From JANQJA01 sp965267485 (lineage in GTDB: Bacteria > Pseudomonadota > Gammaproteobacteria > Pseudomonadales > Azotimanducaceae), in the NCBI GenBank assembly GCA_965267485.1, contig OZ254080.1, forward strand, positions 4,092,001 through 4,156,000: DNA of 64,000 nucleotides, in the 5' to 3' direction. Shown here one piece after another: positions 45,501 to 53,856 of the stretch. The notes under the pieces were generated by a model, which saw only the letters and a list, made by a program, of their open reading frames with translations, was not told where the DNA came from and did no database searches. Position 1 is the first letter of the stretch, and every line of letters begins with the position of its first letter. Both the position numbers and the translations under genes were made by a program.

Positions 45501-45673
45501 TCCGGCGAGATACCCTCGTGAAAGACCGAAATGAAGTACACGGGAATCTCGATGTACGGGTCGCTCTCAACCGAGATCGCCCGCAGCGATGCGAACCCTG
45601 CCAGCAACACCATGAGCATGATGAGCAGGGTCGTGCGCGTGCGGCTGATGGCCGCATCAACAAGACTCATCAT
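42515..45673 (-). CDS. RND-type multidrug/solute efflux transporter
   Basis: A 1052-residue inner-membrane pump with twelve hydrophobic helices and two large periplasmic loops (SVFHEGISPEDAERLLVMPLE, GRNLSAEESNR-like region). The energy-coupling site is atypical: the helix-4 motif reads GMLIDGAIVVTE (one Asp instead of DD) and the helix-10 motif GIVVNNNIVLID (no Lys). It overlaps the adaptor gene by 4 bp. The C-terminal WGQSKVPE comes from the repeat cluster. No outer-membrane TolC-type gene is next to it. Confidence 0.88.
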   Translation of the reverse strand: MMSLVDAAISRTRTTLLIMLMVLLAGFASLRAISVESDPYIEIPVYFISVFHEGISPEDAERLLVMPLETELRAVEGVEEIRAYAAENVANVIVEFDVDYDMNEALLDVREAVDRARPEMPSTAEEPVIQEESTADFPILQINFVGDGVPERTLYQLALELRNQVEGIPEVMDAELQGHREELLEAVIDPVALESYRISSEELINTIVRNNRLIPAGNIDTGEGRFSVKVPSVIEDADDLFDLPVKTSDGTVVTLGDVATIRRTFKDRSSYARVNGERTISINVIKRANANIIDTVEKAKALTDRFRDELPGKVNIFYTQDQSTFAESQVRELQGNIMTALALVMVLIVAAMGLRSGFIVGFGIPVSLLFSVTLLHQIGFTYNFMVMFGMLLALGMLIDGAIVVTEYADRKMVEGMHRQAAYALASKRMFWPVVASIATTLAAFLPLMFWPGVPGKFMRYLPVTVFTVLVGSLAYALIFGPALGAVFGKAGESDQKSIDTLKELEEGDPTRLNSITGLYARLLAWTCRHAGIIVLATIGVLYGSFVAYGQAGNGVVFFSNAEPQFGRLSVRARGNLSAEESNRLVTQVEREVIEVNGILSMNTVTRTPGGSGRGGADTIGQMFIELLPENEREATGTQIFEEVRQRTSDFPGIVVELEEMEQGPSSGKPIQIQFGSHEKELLDPAIARVVAYMEGVEGIRDIEDTRPTPGIEWKLTVDRAQAALFGADVSQVGVAVQLVTNGLKVGEYRPDGADDAVDIRVRYPESARGINALDELKVMTRQGLVPVSNFVTREAVPNVDQIQRMDGIPVKYISADVGPGVLVDDKVREIQAWLDTQQFDPRLDIVFRGVNEEQNESIAFVGFAFLLSLLLMFVLLVTQFNSLYQATLILFAVVMSTAGVLIGLIITGKPFSAILTGTGIVALAGIVVNNNIVLIDTYNHIRRDHPELDYVQLIVRTGAQRLRPVILTTVTTICGLLPLAMNFSIDLINRTVVYGGALSNFWVPLSQAIVSGLAFASLLTLIATPAMLALPHRLRAWTDWSMERWGQSKVPE

Positions 45674-46815
45674 GACGAGGCTGCCTCGTCGGTCGCGTTA
45701 CCATCAGCGGCCGGCGTTGCCGTTTCGCCGAGCGCATCGAACGCCGGTTCAACCGTTTCACCATCGACGACGAGCTGCTGACCGACCGTGATCAACGTGA
45801 CCCGCTCGGGAAGTCCAGCCACCCAGACACCATCATCTGCATCCTCGACGACATCGACGATGTGGAGTTCGACCTCATTGCGATCATTGACGGTGCGGAC
45901 GCCCACGCGTCCTGCATCATCGAGGATCAGCAGGGCGGGCGAGATTTTGTGGACGGACAGTTGCTCCACCGGCACTTCAATCCGTGCGGTAATACCACTT
46001 GGAATGGCGTGGTCCGCGTTCGCAATCTGCACCTCAATCGGGTAGGTGCGCGTCGCCATGTCCGCCACCTTGCCGATGAACGTAATGTTGCCCTCAACGG
46101 CCTCGCCATTGGCAAGCCAGGCGCGCGCCGGCGTGCCGAGATCGACCGCCGCGAGATCCTTTTCAGGGACGCGGCCGGTCAACAGCATCGGGTCAAGCGA
46201 CACAAGATGCACACACGTTTCTCCGGGCGTCACGAAATCGCCCAGTTCGAGCCCGACGTCATCAATGACGCCGGCGAAGGGCGCATCGATCGTCAGCCGA
46301 TCGACGTTCAGTTCCGCGCGTTTGAGGTTCGCCTCTGCCGAGGCCAATCGTGCCCGTGCCTGGGCGATGGCCGTTTCTGACTGCAGGCCCTGATTGGACA
46401 GCTTCTGGCTCCCCTCAAATTCGATCTTCGCCTGGTTGAGTGCTTCCTTCGCTTCGTTGAGCGCGACGTTCCGGTCTTCTGCAGAAATCTCGCACAGCAA
46501 GTCACCGGCTTCGACCCGATCACCCCGTTCGACTGCCCGCCGTTTGAGCGTGCCACCGACCTGCGACTTCACCTCCACAGCCCGTTTGCTGCGGGTCTGG
46601 CCCCTGACGGTAATCGAGCGATGCCGCTCAACGGCGAAGCTCTCTGCCACGCTCACACGCATCGGCGGCTTGTCATCGATGAGCGCGGCGTTCTGGCGAT
46701 TCTGCTCGGCAATCGAGGTCGGCGGCTTCGTATCATCCTCACGAAGCTGGCCAGAACCGATCCAGGCAACAACAATCAGCGCGACGATGGCCGCGGTAAG
46801 ATAGGTGGAACGCAT
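45670..46815 (-). CDS. RND periplasmic adaptor (MFP)
   Basis: A 381-residue membrane-fusion protein starting at ATG 46815 (MRSTYLTAAIVALIVVAWIG; AGGAAG 7 bp upstream), with one N-terminal anchor, a lipoyl half (VKSQVGGTLKRRAVERGDRVEAGDLLCEI), a helical hairpin (about 110-160), a second lipoyl half (DAPFAGVIDDVGLELGDFV) and a beta barrel. It links the inner-membrane RND pump to an outer-membrane channel. It is the first gene of the operon and diverges from marR. Confidence 0.9.
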   Translation of the reverse strand: MRSTYLTAAIVALIVVAWIGSGQLREDDTKPPTSIAEQNRQNAALIDDKPPMRVSVAESFAVERHRSITVRGQTRSKRAVEVKSQVGGTLKRRAVERGDRVEAGDLLCEISAEDRNVALNEAKEALNQAKIEFEGSQKLSNQGLQSETAIAQARARLASAEANLKRAELNVDRLTIDAPFAGVIDDVGLELGDFVTPGETCVHLVSLDPMLLTGRVPEKDLAAVDLGTPARAWLANGEAVEGNITFIGKVADMATRTYPIEVQIANADHAIPSGITARIEVPVEQLSVHKISPALLILDDAGRVGVRTVNDRNEVELHIVDVVEDADDGVWVAGLPERVTLITVGQQLVVDGETVEPAFDALGETATPAADGNATDEAASS

Positions 46816-46921
46816 GAGACTTCCTGTGTCTGTGAGTGGAGAGAGGGAGGTAGCGCATCGTCCCTGGGCCATCACCCTCCGCTCGGCAACAGCACAGTAT
46901 ACAAGACGTGACGCCTCCCGA

Positions 46922-46985
46922 TTGACAGAACACCTCGCGAGACCATTTAATTAGCAAGCTACCAATAAGCCTGCTACCTATTACC
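46922..46985 (+). promoter_or_regulatory. marR promoter with tandem operator-like repeats
   Basis: TTGACA (46922-46927) and TTTAAT (46946-46951) are spaced 18 bp and would start near 46958. Two direct repeats, AGCAAGCTACCAATA and AGCCTGCTACCTATT (46953-46982), spaced 15 bp apart, cover the start site and lead to ATG 46986, so MarR binding here could repress both divergent operons. Confidence 0.55.
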
Positions 46986-47453
46986 ATGGCCGACCGCGCC
47001 CGGGATCTCTTCGTCGCATCGCTGTTCAACGCCAGGAACCGCATCCGGTTCGCGATGGATGATGCCTTCCGGCCGCTCGGCATCACCGATGCCACCTGGC
47101 GCACCCTGTTCTTTCTGGAACAGGAGGGCAGCGGCGTCTCACAAAAACATCTCGCGGCGACGATGGGCATCGAGGGTCCAAGCCTCGTGCGTCTGCTCGA
47201 CAACCTCGAAGCCCGCGAACTCATCGAGCGGCGGCAGAGCGAAACCGATCGCCGCGCCAAATCCGTCCACCTGACGGCAACAGCCGAATCGCTGCTCGAA
47301 GAACTGCACGAGGTCGCAACACGAACCCGGGAGACAATACTTGCCGAGATCAAGGACACTGATCTCGAAACGTGCGTCAGGGTGTTCGAAGACATTCTCG
47401 CGACCACGGAAAAGAGGGAGACACCATGGCGAGCGAACGACCCACCTTCCTGA
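46986..47453 (+). CDS. MarR-family transcriptional regulator
   Basis: A 155-residue winged-helix protein: GVSQKHLAATMGIEGPSLVRLLDNLEARELIERR (recognition helix), then SETDRRAKSVHLT (wing). MarR proteins are dimeric repressors released by phenolic or lipophilic ligands. It lies between an RND operon (divergent) and the EmrAB-like operon, whose first gene overlaps its 3' end by 28 bp, so it most likely controls both pumps. Confidence 0.92.
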   Translation: MADRARDLFVASLFNARNRIRFAMDDAFRPLGITDATWRTLFFLEQEGSGVSQKHLAATMGIEGPSLVRLLDNLEARELIERRQSETDRRAKSVHLTATAESLLEELHEVATRTRETILAEIKDTDLETCVRVFEDILATTEKRETPWRANDPPS

Positions 47454-48559
47454 CACCGACGAATCTCGTCGCGCTGGTTATTCTGCTGGCATCAGCGATC
47501 TGGCTGGCCTGGTGGTTCATCGACCGCGCGCGCTTCGTCTATGTAACTGACGCCAGGATCTCGGCAACCATGCTGAACATCAGCAGCCGGATTCCCGGCT
47601 GGGTCGAAGACTTTCCCCTCGAGGAAGGAGAGCTCGTCGCGCCCGGAGAAACGCTCGTGCGCATTGATGCGCGCGAGACACGCATGGAGTTGTCAGAGGT
47701 GGAGGCGAAGCTCGAGACACTTGCCGCCGAGGAACAGAAGCGGCGACTGGAACTGGATCTCACACGCAAGCAGGTCGAGTCGGCCATAGAGACACAGCGA
47801 TCGAAGGTCGAAGCTGCACGCGCGGCACTGTCGGAGGCCCGCGTCGAACGCCAGCGTGCGAGCCGGGAACTCGCTCGTGCGACATCGCTGCTCGAGCAGA
47901 ACATGATCTCCAACGATGAATTCGAGGCGCGCGAGGCCAACGATGGCATGTCACGCGAGGCGCTGCATCGATACGAAGCCGAACTCGCCGCGGCACGCGC
48001 GGAGCTGCTGTCCGCCGAGGCCAATCTCGCGCAACTCGATGTGCTGGAGCAATCGGTCGAGATTGCGGCACGGGAAAGGCGCGAGGTCGAAATCGAGCGT
48101 GAGCGTCTTTCCAGCCGACTCGAGGATCACGTGATTCGGAGCGCGATTCATGGCGTGGTTGACGAGACCTTCATCAATCCCGGTGAGTACGTCTATCCGG
48201 GCCAGCGCATCCTCATGCTTCACAACCCCGAAGATGTCTGGGTCAAGGCCAACATCAAGGAGACGGATATTCGCAAGATCCGGCTCGGCAGTCCGGTGAA
48301 CGTGTCGATCGACGCCTATCCGGATGTCGAAGTGACCGGCCGCGTGACACAGGTGGGCACATCGGCCAACAGCGAGTTCGCCATGCTGCCGTCGCCCAAC
48401 CCCAGTGGAAACTTCACCAAGATCACACAGCGCGTGGGTGTGCGCGTTGATCTGGGCAACACCGGGCTGCCGCTCAAGCCCGGCATGATGGTCGAGCTTC
48501 GCATTCCGGTCGATGGTGAAGCCGAACCGGCCATGGTCAGCCAGCACACGTCACCGTGA
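47426..48559 (+). CDS. EmrA-like HlyD-family adaptor
   Basis: A 377-residue adaptor starting at ATG 47426 (MASERPTFLTPTNLVALVILL; GAGGGAG upstream), with one membrane helix (about 13-33), a lipoyl region (RIPGWVEDFPLEEGELVAPGETLV), long coiled-coil helices (about 80-220) and a beta domain (YVYPGQRILMLHNPEDVWVKANIKETDI). It partners the DHA2 MFS transporter that overlaps its stop by 4 bp, as EmrA with EmrB. It needs TolC-like channels encoded elsewhere. Confidence 0.9.
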   Translation: MASERPTFLTPTNLVALVILLASAIWLAWWFIDRARFVYVTDARISATMLNISSRIPGWVEDFPLEEGELVAPGETLVRIDARETRMELSEVEAKLETLAAEEQKRRLELDLTRKQVESAIETQRSKVEAARAALSEARVERQRASRELARATSLLEQNMISNDEFEAREANDGMSREALHRYEAELAAARAELLSAEANLAQLDVLEQSVEIAARERREVEIERERLSSRLEDHVIRSAIHGVVDETFINPGEYVYPGQRILMLHNPEDVWVKANIKETDIRKIRLGSPVNVSIDAYPDVEVTGRVTQVGTSANSEFAMLPSPNPSGNFTKITQRVGVRVDLGNTGLPLKPGMMVELRIPVDGEAEPAMVSQHTSP

Positions 48560-50166
48560 GCGAGCAGGCCGGCCCGGTAACCTCCTCCCGCGCGCCGGAG
48601 GGTATCGAGGCATCTCCGGGCATCCTCGAGATGTTCGAGCGCTACGGCCGCGCCTACATGTGGTTCGCGGTCGCGACCTCAATGCTCGGTTCTTTCTCGA
48701 CTCTGCTCACCGGCACGATCATCAACGTCGCGATTCCGGAAGTCATGGGCGCCTTCGGCATCGGCCAGGATCGCGCCCAATGGCTGTCCACCGGTTTTCT
48801 GGCTGCCGGCACTATCACCATGCTGCTCAGCAGCTGGAGCGTCGAGGCCTTCGGCATGCGCCTCACCTATGTCGGCGGCATGCTCGTGTTTCTGGGCGGC
48901 TCCATCATCGGCGCGCTCGCGCCCACGCCTGAAGTGCTCATCGTCGCCCGGGTGATCCAGGGCGCGGCATCAGGCATTCTCGGGCCGTTGGCCATGGTGA
49001 TGAACTACCAGATCTTCCCGGTGCGACATCGCGGTATGGCAATGGGTATCTTCGGCATCGGCGTCGTATTGGCGCCGGCACTCGGCCCGACGCTCGGCGG
49101 CTACCTCATTGATCACTATGACTGGCGTTACGTTTTCTTTCTCGCGGTACCGTTTTCGATGGTCAGCATTCCGCTTGCCATGATGTTCATGCCCGAGCGC
49201 GAGGCACGCGGGCCGATGCCGAAGTTCGACTGGACCGGCGTCATCCTCTCGTCGCTGTTTCTCGTTACCCTGCTGACGGCGCTGTCGAATGGCCAGAAAG
49301 AGAGCTGGGACTCACTCTACATCGTCAGCCTGCTAACGGCTTCAGTAATGTCACTGACCGCCTTCATCTGGTGGGAGGCACGCGTTGAATCACCGATGCT
49401 GAACCTGCAGCTGTTCGCAAACCCGCGTTTTCTGGCGGCATCGGTCGTCACGCTGGTCATCGGTCTCGGGCTGTACGGCTCTACCTACATCCTGCCGCTG
49501 TTCCTGCAGACGCTACAGGGCATTACGCCCACGGATTCCGGGCTGCTGATGTTGCCCGCGGGTCTTGCCATGGCGGCGTGTTTTCCACTCGCAGGCACAC
49601 TCAGCGATCGTGTGCAGCCACGCTACGTCATTATTGCGGGCCTCGTCCTGTTCGGACTGTCGAGCTGGCTGCTGCGGGTTGTTGACGTCAATACGCCGTA
49701 CGCATTGATACTCGCCTGGGCGCTCATCGGTCGCGTCGGACTCGCACTGATCTTTCCCAGTCTGAACGCAGCTTCCCTTGCCTCACTACCGCTGTCGCAA
49801 CTGGGTCAGGGATCAGGCGCCATCAACTTTCTGAGACAGCTGGGCGGCGCGCTCGGCGTGAACTTCCTGTCGATCTTCCTGGCGCAAAGAACGGCTGATT
49901 TCTCACACCAGCTGACCTATACACAATCATCGTTACCGGCGACGATGGAGCTACTCAGGCAACTGCAGGACATGACGTTCGGCCAGCACCTGCCCTATCT
50001 CATGCAGTTCCCGGTGTCGTTCTCGTATCTGGGACAGGCGATCTACTCGCAGGCGATGACGCTCGCATTCCGGGAAGGCTTCATGGTCGTTGCGGCCGTG
50101 TTCCTCCTGTCGATCATCCCGACGCTCTACCTGCGGGTCGATCGCTCCGGCCGCCCGGCGCGCTAA
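48556..50166 (+). CDS. EmrB-like DHA2 MFS efflux transporter
   Basis: A 536-residue major-facilitator protein with 14 predicted helices, DHA2 family. It has GTIINVAIPEVMGAFGIGQDRAQWLSTGF and the motif C-type helix GVVLAPALGPTLGGYLIDHYDWRYVFF. The start is GTG 48556, overlapping the adaptor stop (GTGA). With the adaptor it forms a proton-driven efflux pump for hydrophobic compounds under the MarR regulator. Confidence 0.93.
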   Translation: MSEQAGPVTSSRAPEGIEASPGILEMFERYGRAYMWFAVATSMLGSFSTLLTGTIINVAIPEVMGAFGIGQDRAQWLSTGFLAAGTITMLLSSWSVEAFGMRLTYVGGMLVFLGGSIIGALAPTPEVLIVARVIQGAASGILGPLAMVMNYQIFPVRHRGMAMGIFGIGVVLAPALGPTLGGYLIDHYDWRYVFFLAVPFSMVSIPLAMMFMPEREARGPMPKFDWTGVILSSLFLVTLLTALSNGQKESWDSLYIVSLLTASVMSLTAFIWWEARVESPMLNLQLFANPRFLAASVVTLVIGLGLYGSTYILPLFLQTLQGITPTDSGLLMLPAGLAMAACFPLAGTLSDRVQPRYVIIAGLVLFGLSSWLLRVVDVNTPYALILAWALIGRVGLALIFPSLNAASLASLPLSQLGQGSGAINFLRQLGGALGVNFLSIFLAQRTADFSHQLTYTQSSLPATMELLRQLQDMTFGQHLPYLMQFPVSFSYLGQAIYSQAMTLAFREGFMVVAAVFLLSIIPTLYLRVDRSGRPAR

Positions 50167-51245
50167 AGAATGTTGGCGCCCGCCCGCCGCTTACTGATCT
50201 CGTCGGTCAGTGTCGGGTCATCGCCGACGCCGACAAGCGTCTTGCCGAAGTTGCCGCCGCGCAGCATCGCCGAGAACGCCTCCGGTGCATGGTCCAGGCC
50301 CTGCCACAGATCTTCCTTGTAGCGAACGCGCCCATCGGCGATCCACTGCGACATCTCCGCCAGGAACTGCGCCTGATAACCACTGACGTAGTTGCCCACG
50401 AAGAGCCCGTGAACGTCAATCGACTGTTTCTCGAAGTAGGGTTGCCCGGTCGCCTGCCACTGCGCGCGCGCATCGACGCCGGGGTCATTGCCATATTGAG
50501 AGATCATGCCGCACAGGCTGATTCGCGACTTTTTATTCATTAGCGGCACAACGGCCTCGAACACCTTGCCGCCGACGTTCTCGAAGTACACGTCGATACC
50601 ATCGGGGCACGCGGATCGCAGATCATCCTGAAGAGATTCACTCAGGTGCGAAACGCAGGCATCGAAGCCCAACTCGCCGGTGACAAACTCGCGCTTCTCA
50701 TCGACGCCCGCGATGCCCACAACACGACATCCCTTCAGCTTCGCAAGCTGTCCGGCGATCTGCCCGACGCCGCCGGAGGCTGCCGAGACGACCACCGTTT
50801 CACCCGGCTTCGGCTCGCACTGCACCAGCATGCCGGCGTAAGCGGTGAGGCCGAGCATCCCAAGCACGCCAAGCGCGGTGGATATCGGCGCGAGATCAGG
50901 GTCGAGCTTCCTCGGAAACATGTAGTCGAACACCGAGATACCGTCGCCGGTCAGCCCGTACGCCTGCCAGCCATTGGTGTTGAAGATGAAGTCCCCTTCC
51001 CGGAACTCGCCAGTGCTCCCGGCAACCACTTGCGACACCGTTCGGCCATGGCACACGTCGCCAGGTTGCTCGGTACCGTTCCTGCGCCGATACCACTGAT
51101 AGGGGTCCAGCGAGAGATAGATCGTCCGCGTCAGTACCTGTCCGGCGCCTGGCGCAGGCGCCTCTGCCTCGACGAAACGAAAGTCTCCCTCGCTCGGCCA
51201 CCCGCCGGCGGGCGTTCTTGCGAGTTGCCATTGATGATTGATCAC
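50163..51245 (-). CDS. NADP-dependent MDR-family oxidoreductase (CurA/leukotriene B4 dehydrogenase-like)
   Basis: A 360-residue zinc-free medium-chain reductase: LSLDPYQWYRR near the start, the Rossmann motif VVVSAASGGVGQIAGQLAKLKGCRVVGIAG, and GIDVYFENVGG, matching CurA and leukotriene B4 12-hydroxydehydrogenase/15-oxo-prostaglandin reductases, which reduce alpha,beta-unsaturated ketones with NADPH. The start is GTG 51245 with GGGAG 8 bp before. It converges on the MFS transporter with a 4-bp overlap. Confidence 0.9.
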   Translation of the reverse strand: MINHQWQLARTPAGGWPSEGDFRFVEAEAPAPGAGQVLTRTIYLSLDPYQWYRRRNGTEQPGDVCHGRTVSQVVAGSTGEFREGDFIFNTNGWQAYGLTGDGISVFDYMFPRKLDPDLAPISTALGVLGMLGLTAYAGMLVQCEPKPGETVVVSAASGGVGQIAGQLAKLKGCRVVGIAGVDEKREFVTGELGFDACVSHLSESLQDDLRSACPDGIDVYFENVGGKVFEAVVPLMNKKSRISLCGMISQYGNDPGVDARAQWQATGQPYFEKQSIDVHGLFVGNYVSGYQAQFLAEMSQWIADGRVRYKEDLWQGLDHAPEAFSAMLRGGNFGKTLVGVGDDPTLTDEISKRRAGANIL

Positions 51246-51398
51246 GACGTTCTCCCTCGCTCGTCCATGTACTGCGATTACACCAGATCGGGCCCGCGAC
51301 CGGGAGATGCGAGACCCCATCTGAAGATCGGTACCGAAAGGAAGTTCCCTTCATCCAAGCCAAGGGGTACGCTTGCCGCAGATTCGGAGGCAGGAATC

Positions 51399-53045
51399 GT
51401 GACGACGAATGAGATCCAGGCTCTGCCCAATGGGCTGATCGAGTTGCTTTACGATTGCGCCGTCGATAGCACCCGTTTTCCCGAACTGGTCAAGGCGCTG
51501 CTTTCCTACTATCAGAGCGCACCTGCGCCCGCAGACCTCGAGGCCATCTCAAGGCATATTGCGCGAGCGGAGCGCCTCGCATCGACTTCCGGCGGTGATG
51601 GTTCGGCATATACGGTCAACCGCATGCCCGCGCCGGCGCTGCTGATCGACGAAGCCGGCAAAATACAGGCGATCAATACCCTCGCCGACTCCCTGCCATA
51701 TCCACTCTGGCAGGATGGTGAGATGGGCATCACGCGACACGACCAGCGTGCCGTCACGTCGGCGCTGAGAATGCTTGCCCAGGGGCAACGCCCGCATGTC
51801 CCGCTCTTTGTTGGCGACACCGCAGGCGAAACACATCATGTGCACCTGTTACCGGCCGACCCGCTCGAGTCGAGCGGTTACCTCGTACTGATACTCTCGG
51901 CGTGGATGCCGGCGCGTTACGTGCAAACCATTGCGCAGGCGTTCGGACTCACGCCGTCTGAAGCCAGGCTGTGCATGACGCTGGCAACGGGCAAGTCCCT
52001 GCGCGAGATGGCTGACATGTTCGCGGTCAGCAAGAATACGTTGAGGACCCACCTCGCTGCCGCTTTTTCCAAGACGGGCACCCACTCGCAGGCTGAACTC
52101 GTGTCTCGCGTGCTCGAGTGCGTGTTTGGACTGGGTCAACTTGAACACGGCATTGGCTGGCAGGGATTGGCCACCGTGTCTCCACCGCGATTCCATCGAC
52201 TGCGGGACGGACGCTCGCTCGCGTGGCGTGAATATGGCGACGACGATGGCTGGCCGGTCGTCGTGACTCATGGTTTCGCCGATGTGGGCCTGCAGCGTCC
52301 GCAGGAAGATGAGATCGCAAGGCGGGCCGGATTGAGGCTCATCTGTCCCGACCGGCCCGGGATCGGCCGTTCGGAGTACCTCAAAGACTGTACGCCCGAC
52401 AAGTACGCAGATGATCTGCGATCGCTCGCCAATTCCCTCGGCCTGAAGGCTTACGATGTCATGGGACTGTCGTACGGCGCACTCGATGCGACAGTCTTCG
52501 CATCGCTGGCCGGCTCCCGTTTGCGAAAACTGATTCTGGTTTCGCCAAATTTCCCGGAGCCGCCGGAGGCGATTACCGGCAGCGCCTTTCGGGCGATCCG
52601 GGAGTCGCTGTCTGCGTCGGATCTGCTGATCGATTCCTGGTATCGGCTCAATCTCAAGATCATGCGCGCCCGCGGTTTCGAATTCTTCCAGCGACACCTG
52701 GGCAACACGGCGGAGTGCGACTTCGAGGCAATGGCAGCGGACCCCGACATGGTGGCACGTCTTGAAGCGGGCGTCTTTGAATCAACCCGACAGGGTGTCG
52801 GCGCCGTCAGGGAATTTCTTCGTATTCACGCCCGGGCGCCGATCGAAAGCTACAACAGCTTTGCCGGACCTGTGGTCCTCTGGCACGGCGAAGACGATGG
52901 CGATACGCCACTCTCGTCAGTGCAGACGAGTGTCTCTGGCATGAAGCAGGTCGCGTGGCGAATCGAGCCCGGTATGGGGCATCGGCTGTACTTCCTGAAG
53001 TTCAGGGACATCGCGGCCGATATCGCGGGAACTTCACCTCCGTAA
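51399..53045 (+). CDS. LuxR-type HTH fused to an alpha/beta hydrolase
   Basis: A 548-residue protein. The first 180 residues are PAS-like (MPAPALLIDEAGKIQAINTLAD), then a LuxR/GerE helix-turn-helix (LTPSEARLCMTLATGKSLREMADMFAVSKNTLRTHL, about 180-240), then an alpha/beta hydrolase (about 265-545): VVVTHGF, the nucleophile elbow GLSYGA with Ser358, and GMGHRLYFL with the catalytic-type His. GGAGG before GTG 51399 supports that start. The hydrolase part could be a ligand sensor controlling DNA binding, or an enzyme. No target gene was identified; the closest neighbours are PEP-CTERM genes. Confidence 0.82.
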   Translation: MTTNEIQALPNGLIELLYDCAVDSTRFPELVKALLSYYQSAPAPADLEAISRHIARAERLASTSGGDGSAYTVNRMPAPALLIDEAGKIQAINTLADSLPYPLWQDGEMGITRHDQRAVTSALRMLAQGQRPHVPLFVGDTAGETHHVHLLPADPLESSGYLVLILSAWMPARYVQTIAQAFGLTPSEARLCMTLATGKSLREMADMFAVSKNTLRTHLAAAFSKTGTHSQAELVSRVLECVFGLGQLEHGIGWQGLATVSPPRFHRLRDGRSLAWREYGDDDGWPVVVTHGFADVGLQRPQEDEIARRAGLRLICPDRPGIGRSEYLKDCTPDKYADDLRSLANSLGLKAYDVMGLSYGALDATVFASLAGSRLRKLILVSPNFPEPPEAITGSAFRAIRESLSASDLLIDSWYRLNLKIMRARGFEFFQRHLGNTAECDFEAMAADPDMVARLEAGVFESTRQGVGAVREFLRIHARAPIESYNSFAGPVVLWHGEDDGDTPLSSVQTSVSGMKQVAWRIEPGMGHRLYFLKFRDIAADIAGTSPP

Positions 53046-53603
53046 CCTGGCCAGGCGCCACAGTGCGAGCGCCGCAAACGCCAGAATGCCCGGGCCGACT
53101 GGCGCCGGCGTCGACAAAGGTGGCAGGTCAAGTTGGTTGATATGCAGACGGAAGCTATAGCCACCACTGTTGTCAGCAATGAACTTGTCGCCGGCGGGAT
53201 ACGTCCAGATCAGATCCTGCTGCATCGTCATTCGAAAGATATCGATGACGCCGTCGGCCAGATCGTCCAGCCACATCTGGCGAGTGGCATTGAAGGCGTC
53301 TTCCGCGGTGCTGTATCCACCGGTATCTCCGTAGAGGCCATTGACCGGCGAGATACCGCCCTGGACGTGAAAATAGCTGTACCAGGGGCCTCCTGGGTTG
53401 AGCTGATAGGCCATGAATTGCCCACCCTGATCGGGACCAATCGGCTCAAAATAGACCACATCCCCGGGGTTCGGTTCGTAGACATTCAGAACCTGAAACA
53501 CAAAGTGCTGGCTGGCATCGACATTGACGATAACTGACGCTGAAGCTCCAACGCTCAGAAACAGGCTCAGCAAGACGCAAATCGACCCGACACTCTCTTT
53601 CAT
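53034..53603 (-). CDS. PEP-CTERM-like exported protein
   Basis: A 189-residue exported protein beginning with a signal peptide (MKESVGSICVLLSLFLSVGASA) and ending in TPAPVGPGILAFAALALWRLARLRR, a PEP-CTERM-type tail. The middle contains VVYFEPIGPDQGGQFMAYQLN and FRMTMQQDLIWTYPAGDKF; no family is recognised. The start is ATG 53603 with AGGGA upstream. No activator motif or sigma-54 element was found before it, unlike the other PEP-CTERM genes. Confidence 0.75.
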   Translation of the reverse strand: MKESVGSICVLLSLFLSVGASASVIVNVDASQHFVFQVLNVYEPNPGDVVYFEPIGPDQGGQFMAYQLNPGGPWYSYFHVQGGISPVNGLYGDTGGYSTAEDAFNATRQMWLDDLADGVIDIFRMTMQQDLIWTYPAGDKFIADNSGGYSFRLHINQLDLPPLSTPAPVGPGILAFAALALWRLARLRR

Positions 53604-53661
53604 GACGCATTCCCTGATGACTCCGGAGCCCCTAGTGTCCTCAGGCACGAAGCGTCGCGCG

Positions 53662-53677
53662 TCATCCAAATGGATGA
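53662..53677. promoter_or_regulatory. Small inverted repeat upstream of a PEP-CTERM gene
   Basis: TCATCC and GGATGA are separated by AAAT, about 60 bp before the 53603 start. It may be an operator; nothing binds it for certain. Confidence 0.3.
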
Positions 53678-53764
53678 TTTCGATCTTCACCGGGGCGTGA
53701 TGGCGTGTCCATCATGAAGGCGGTTCAACAGATGGCGAGGTGTGATGAGCGAAGTGTCGCTTCA

Positions 53765-53778
53765 GCATCACGTGATGC
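53765..53778. promoter_or_regulatory. Perfect 14-bp palindrome
   Basis: GCATCACGTGATGC is a perfect palindrome in the 250-bp spacer between two PEP-CTERM genes. A dimeric regulator site is possible. Confidence 0.3.
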
Positions 53779-53818
53779 GTAACGCCAGACTCGAGCGATA
53801 ATGAGATTGCGAGATAGC

Positions 53819-53843
53819 ATGGGCCACCTCTGAGGCGGCCCAT
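53819..53843 (-). terminator. Strong hairpin after the 53857 PEP-CTERM gene
   Basis: On the minus strand ATGGGCCGCC pairs with GGTGGCCCAT around a 5-base loop, 14 bp after the stop of the upstream gene. There is no T tract, so it may end transcription weakly or protect the mRNA 3' end. Confidence 0.6.
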
Positions 53844-53856
53844 CAAGGACGCTTCG

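Noticed and set aside
53604..53760. Sigma-54 promoter for the PEP-CTERM gene at 53034
   Set aside because: No GG-N10-GC with flanking similarity was found on the coding strand, and there is no activator motif.
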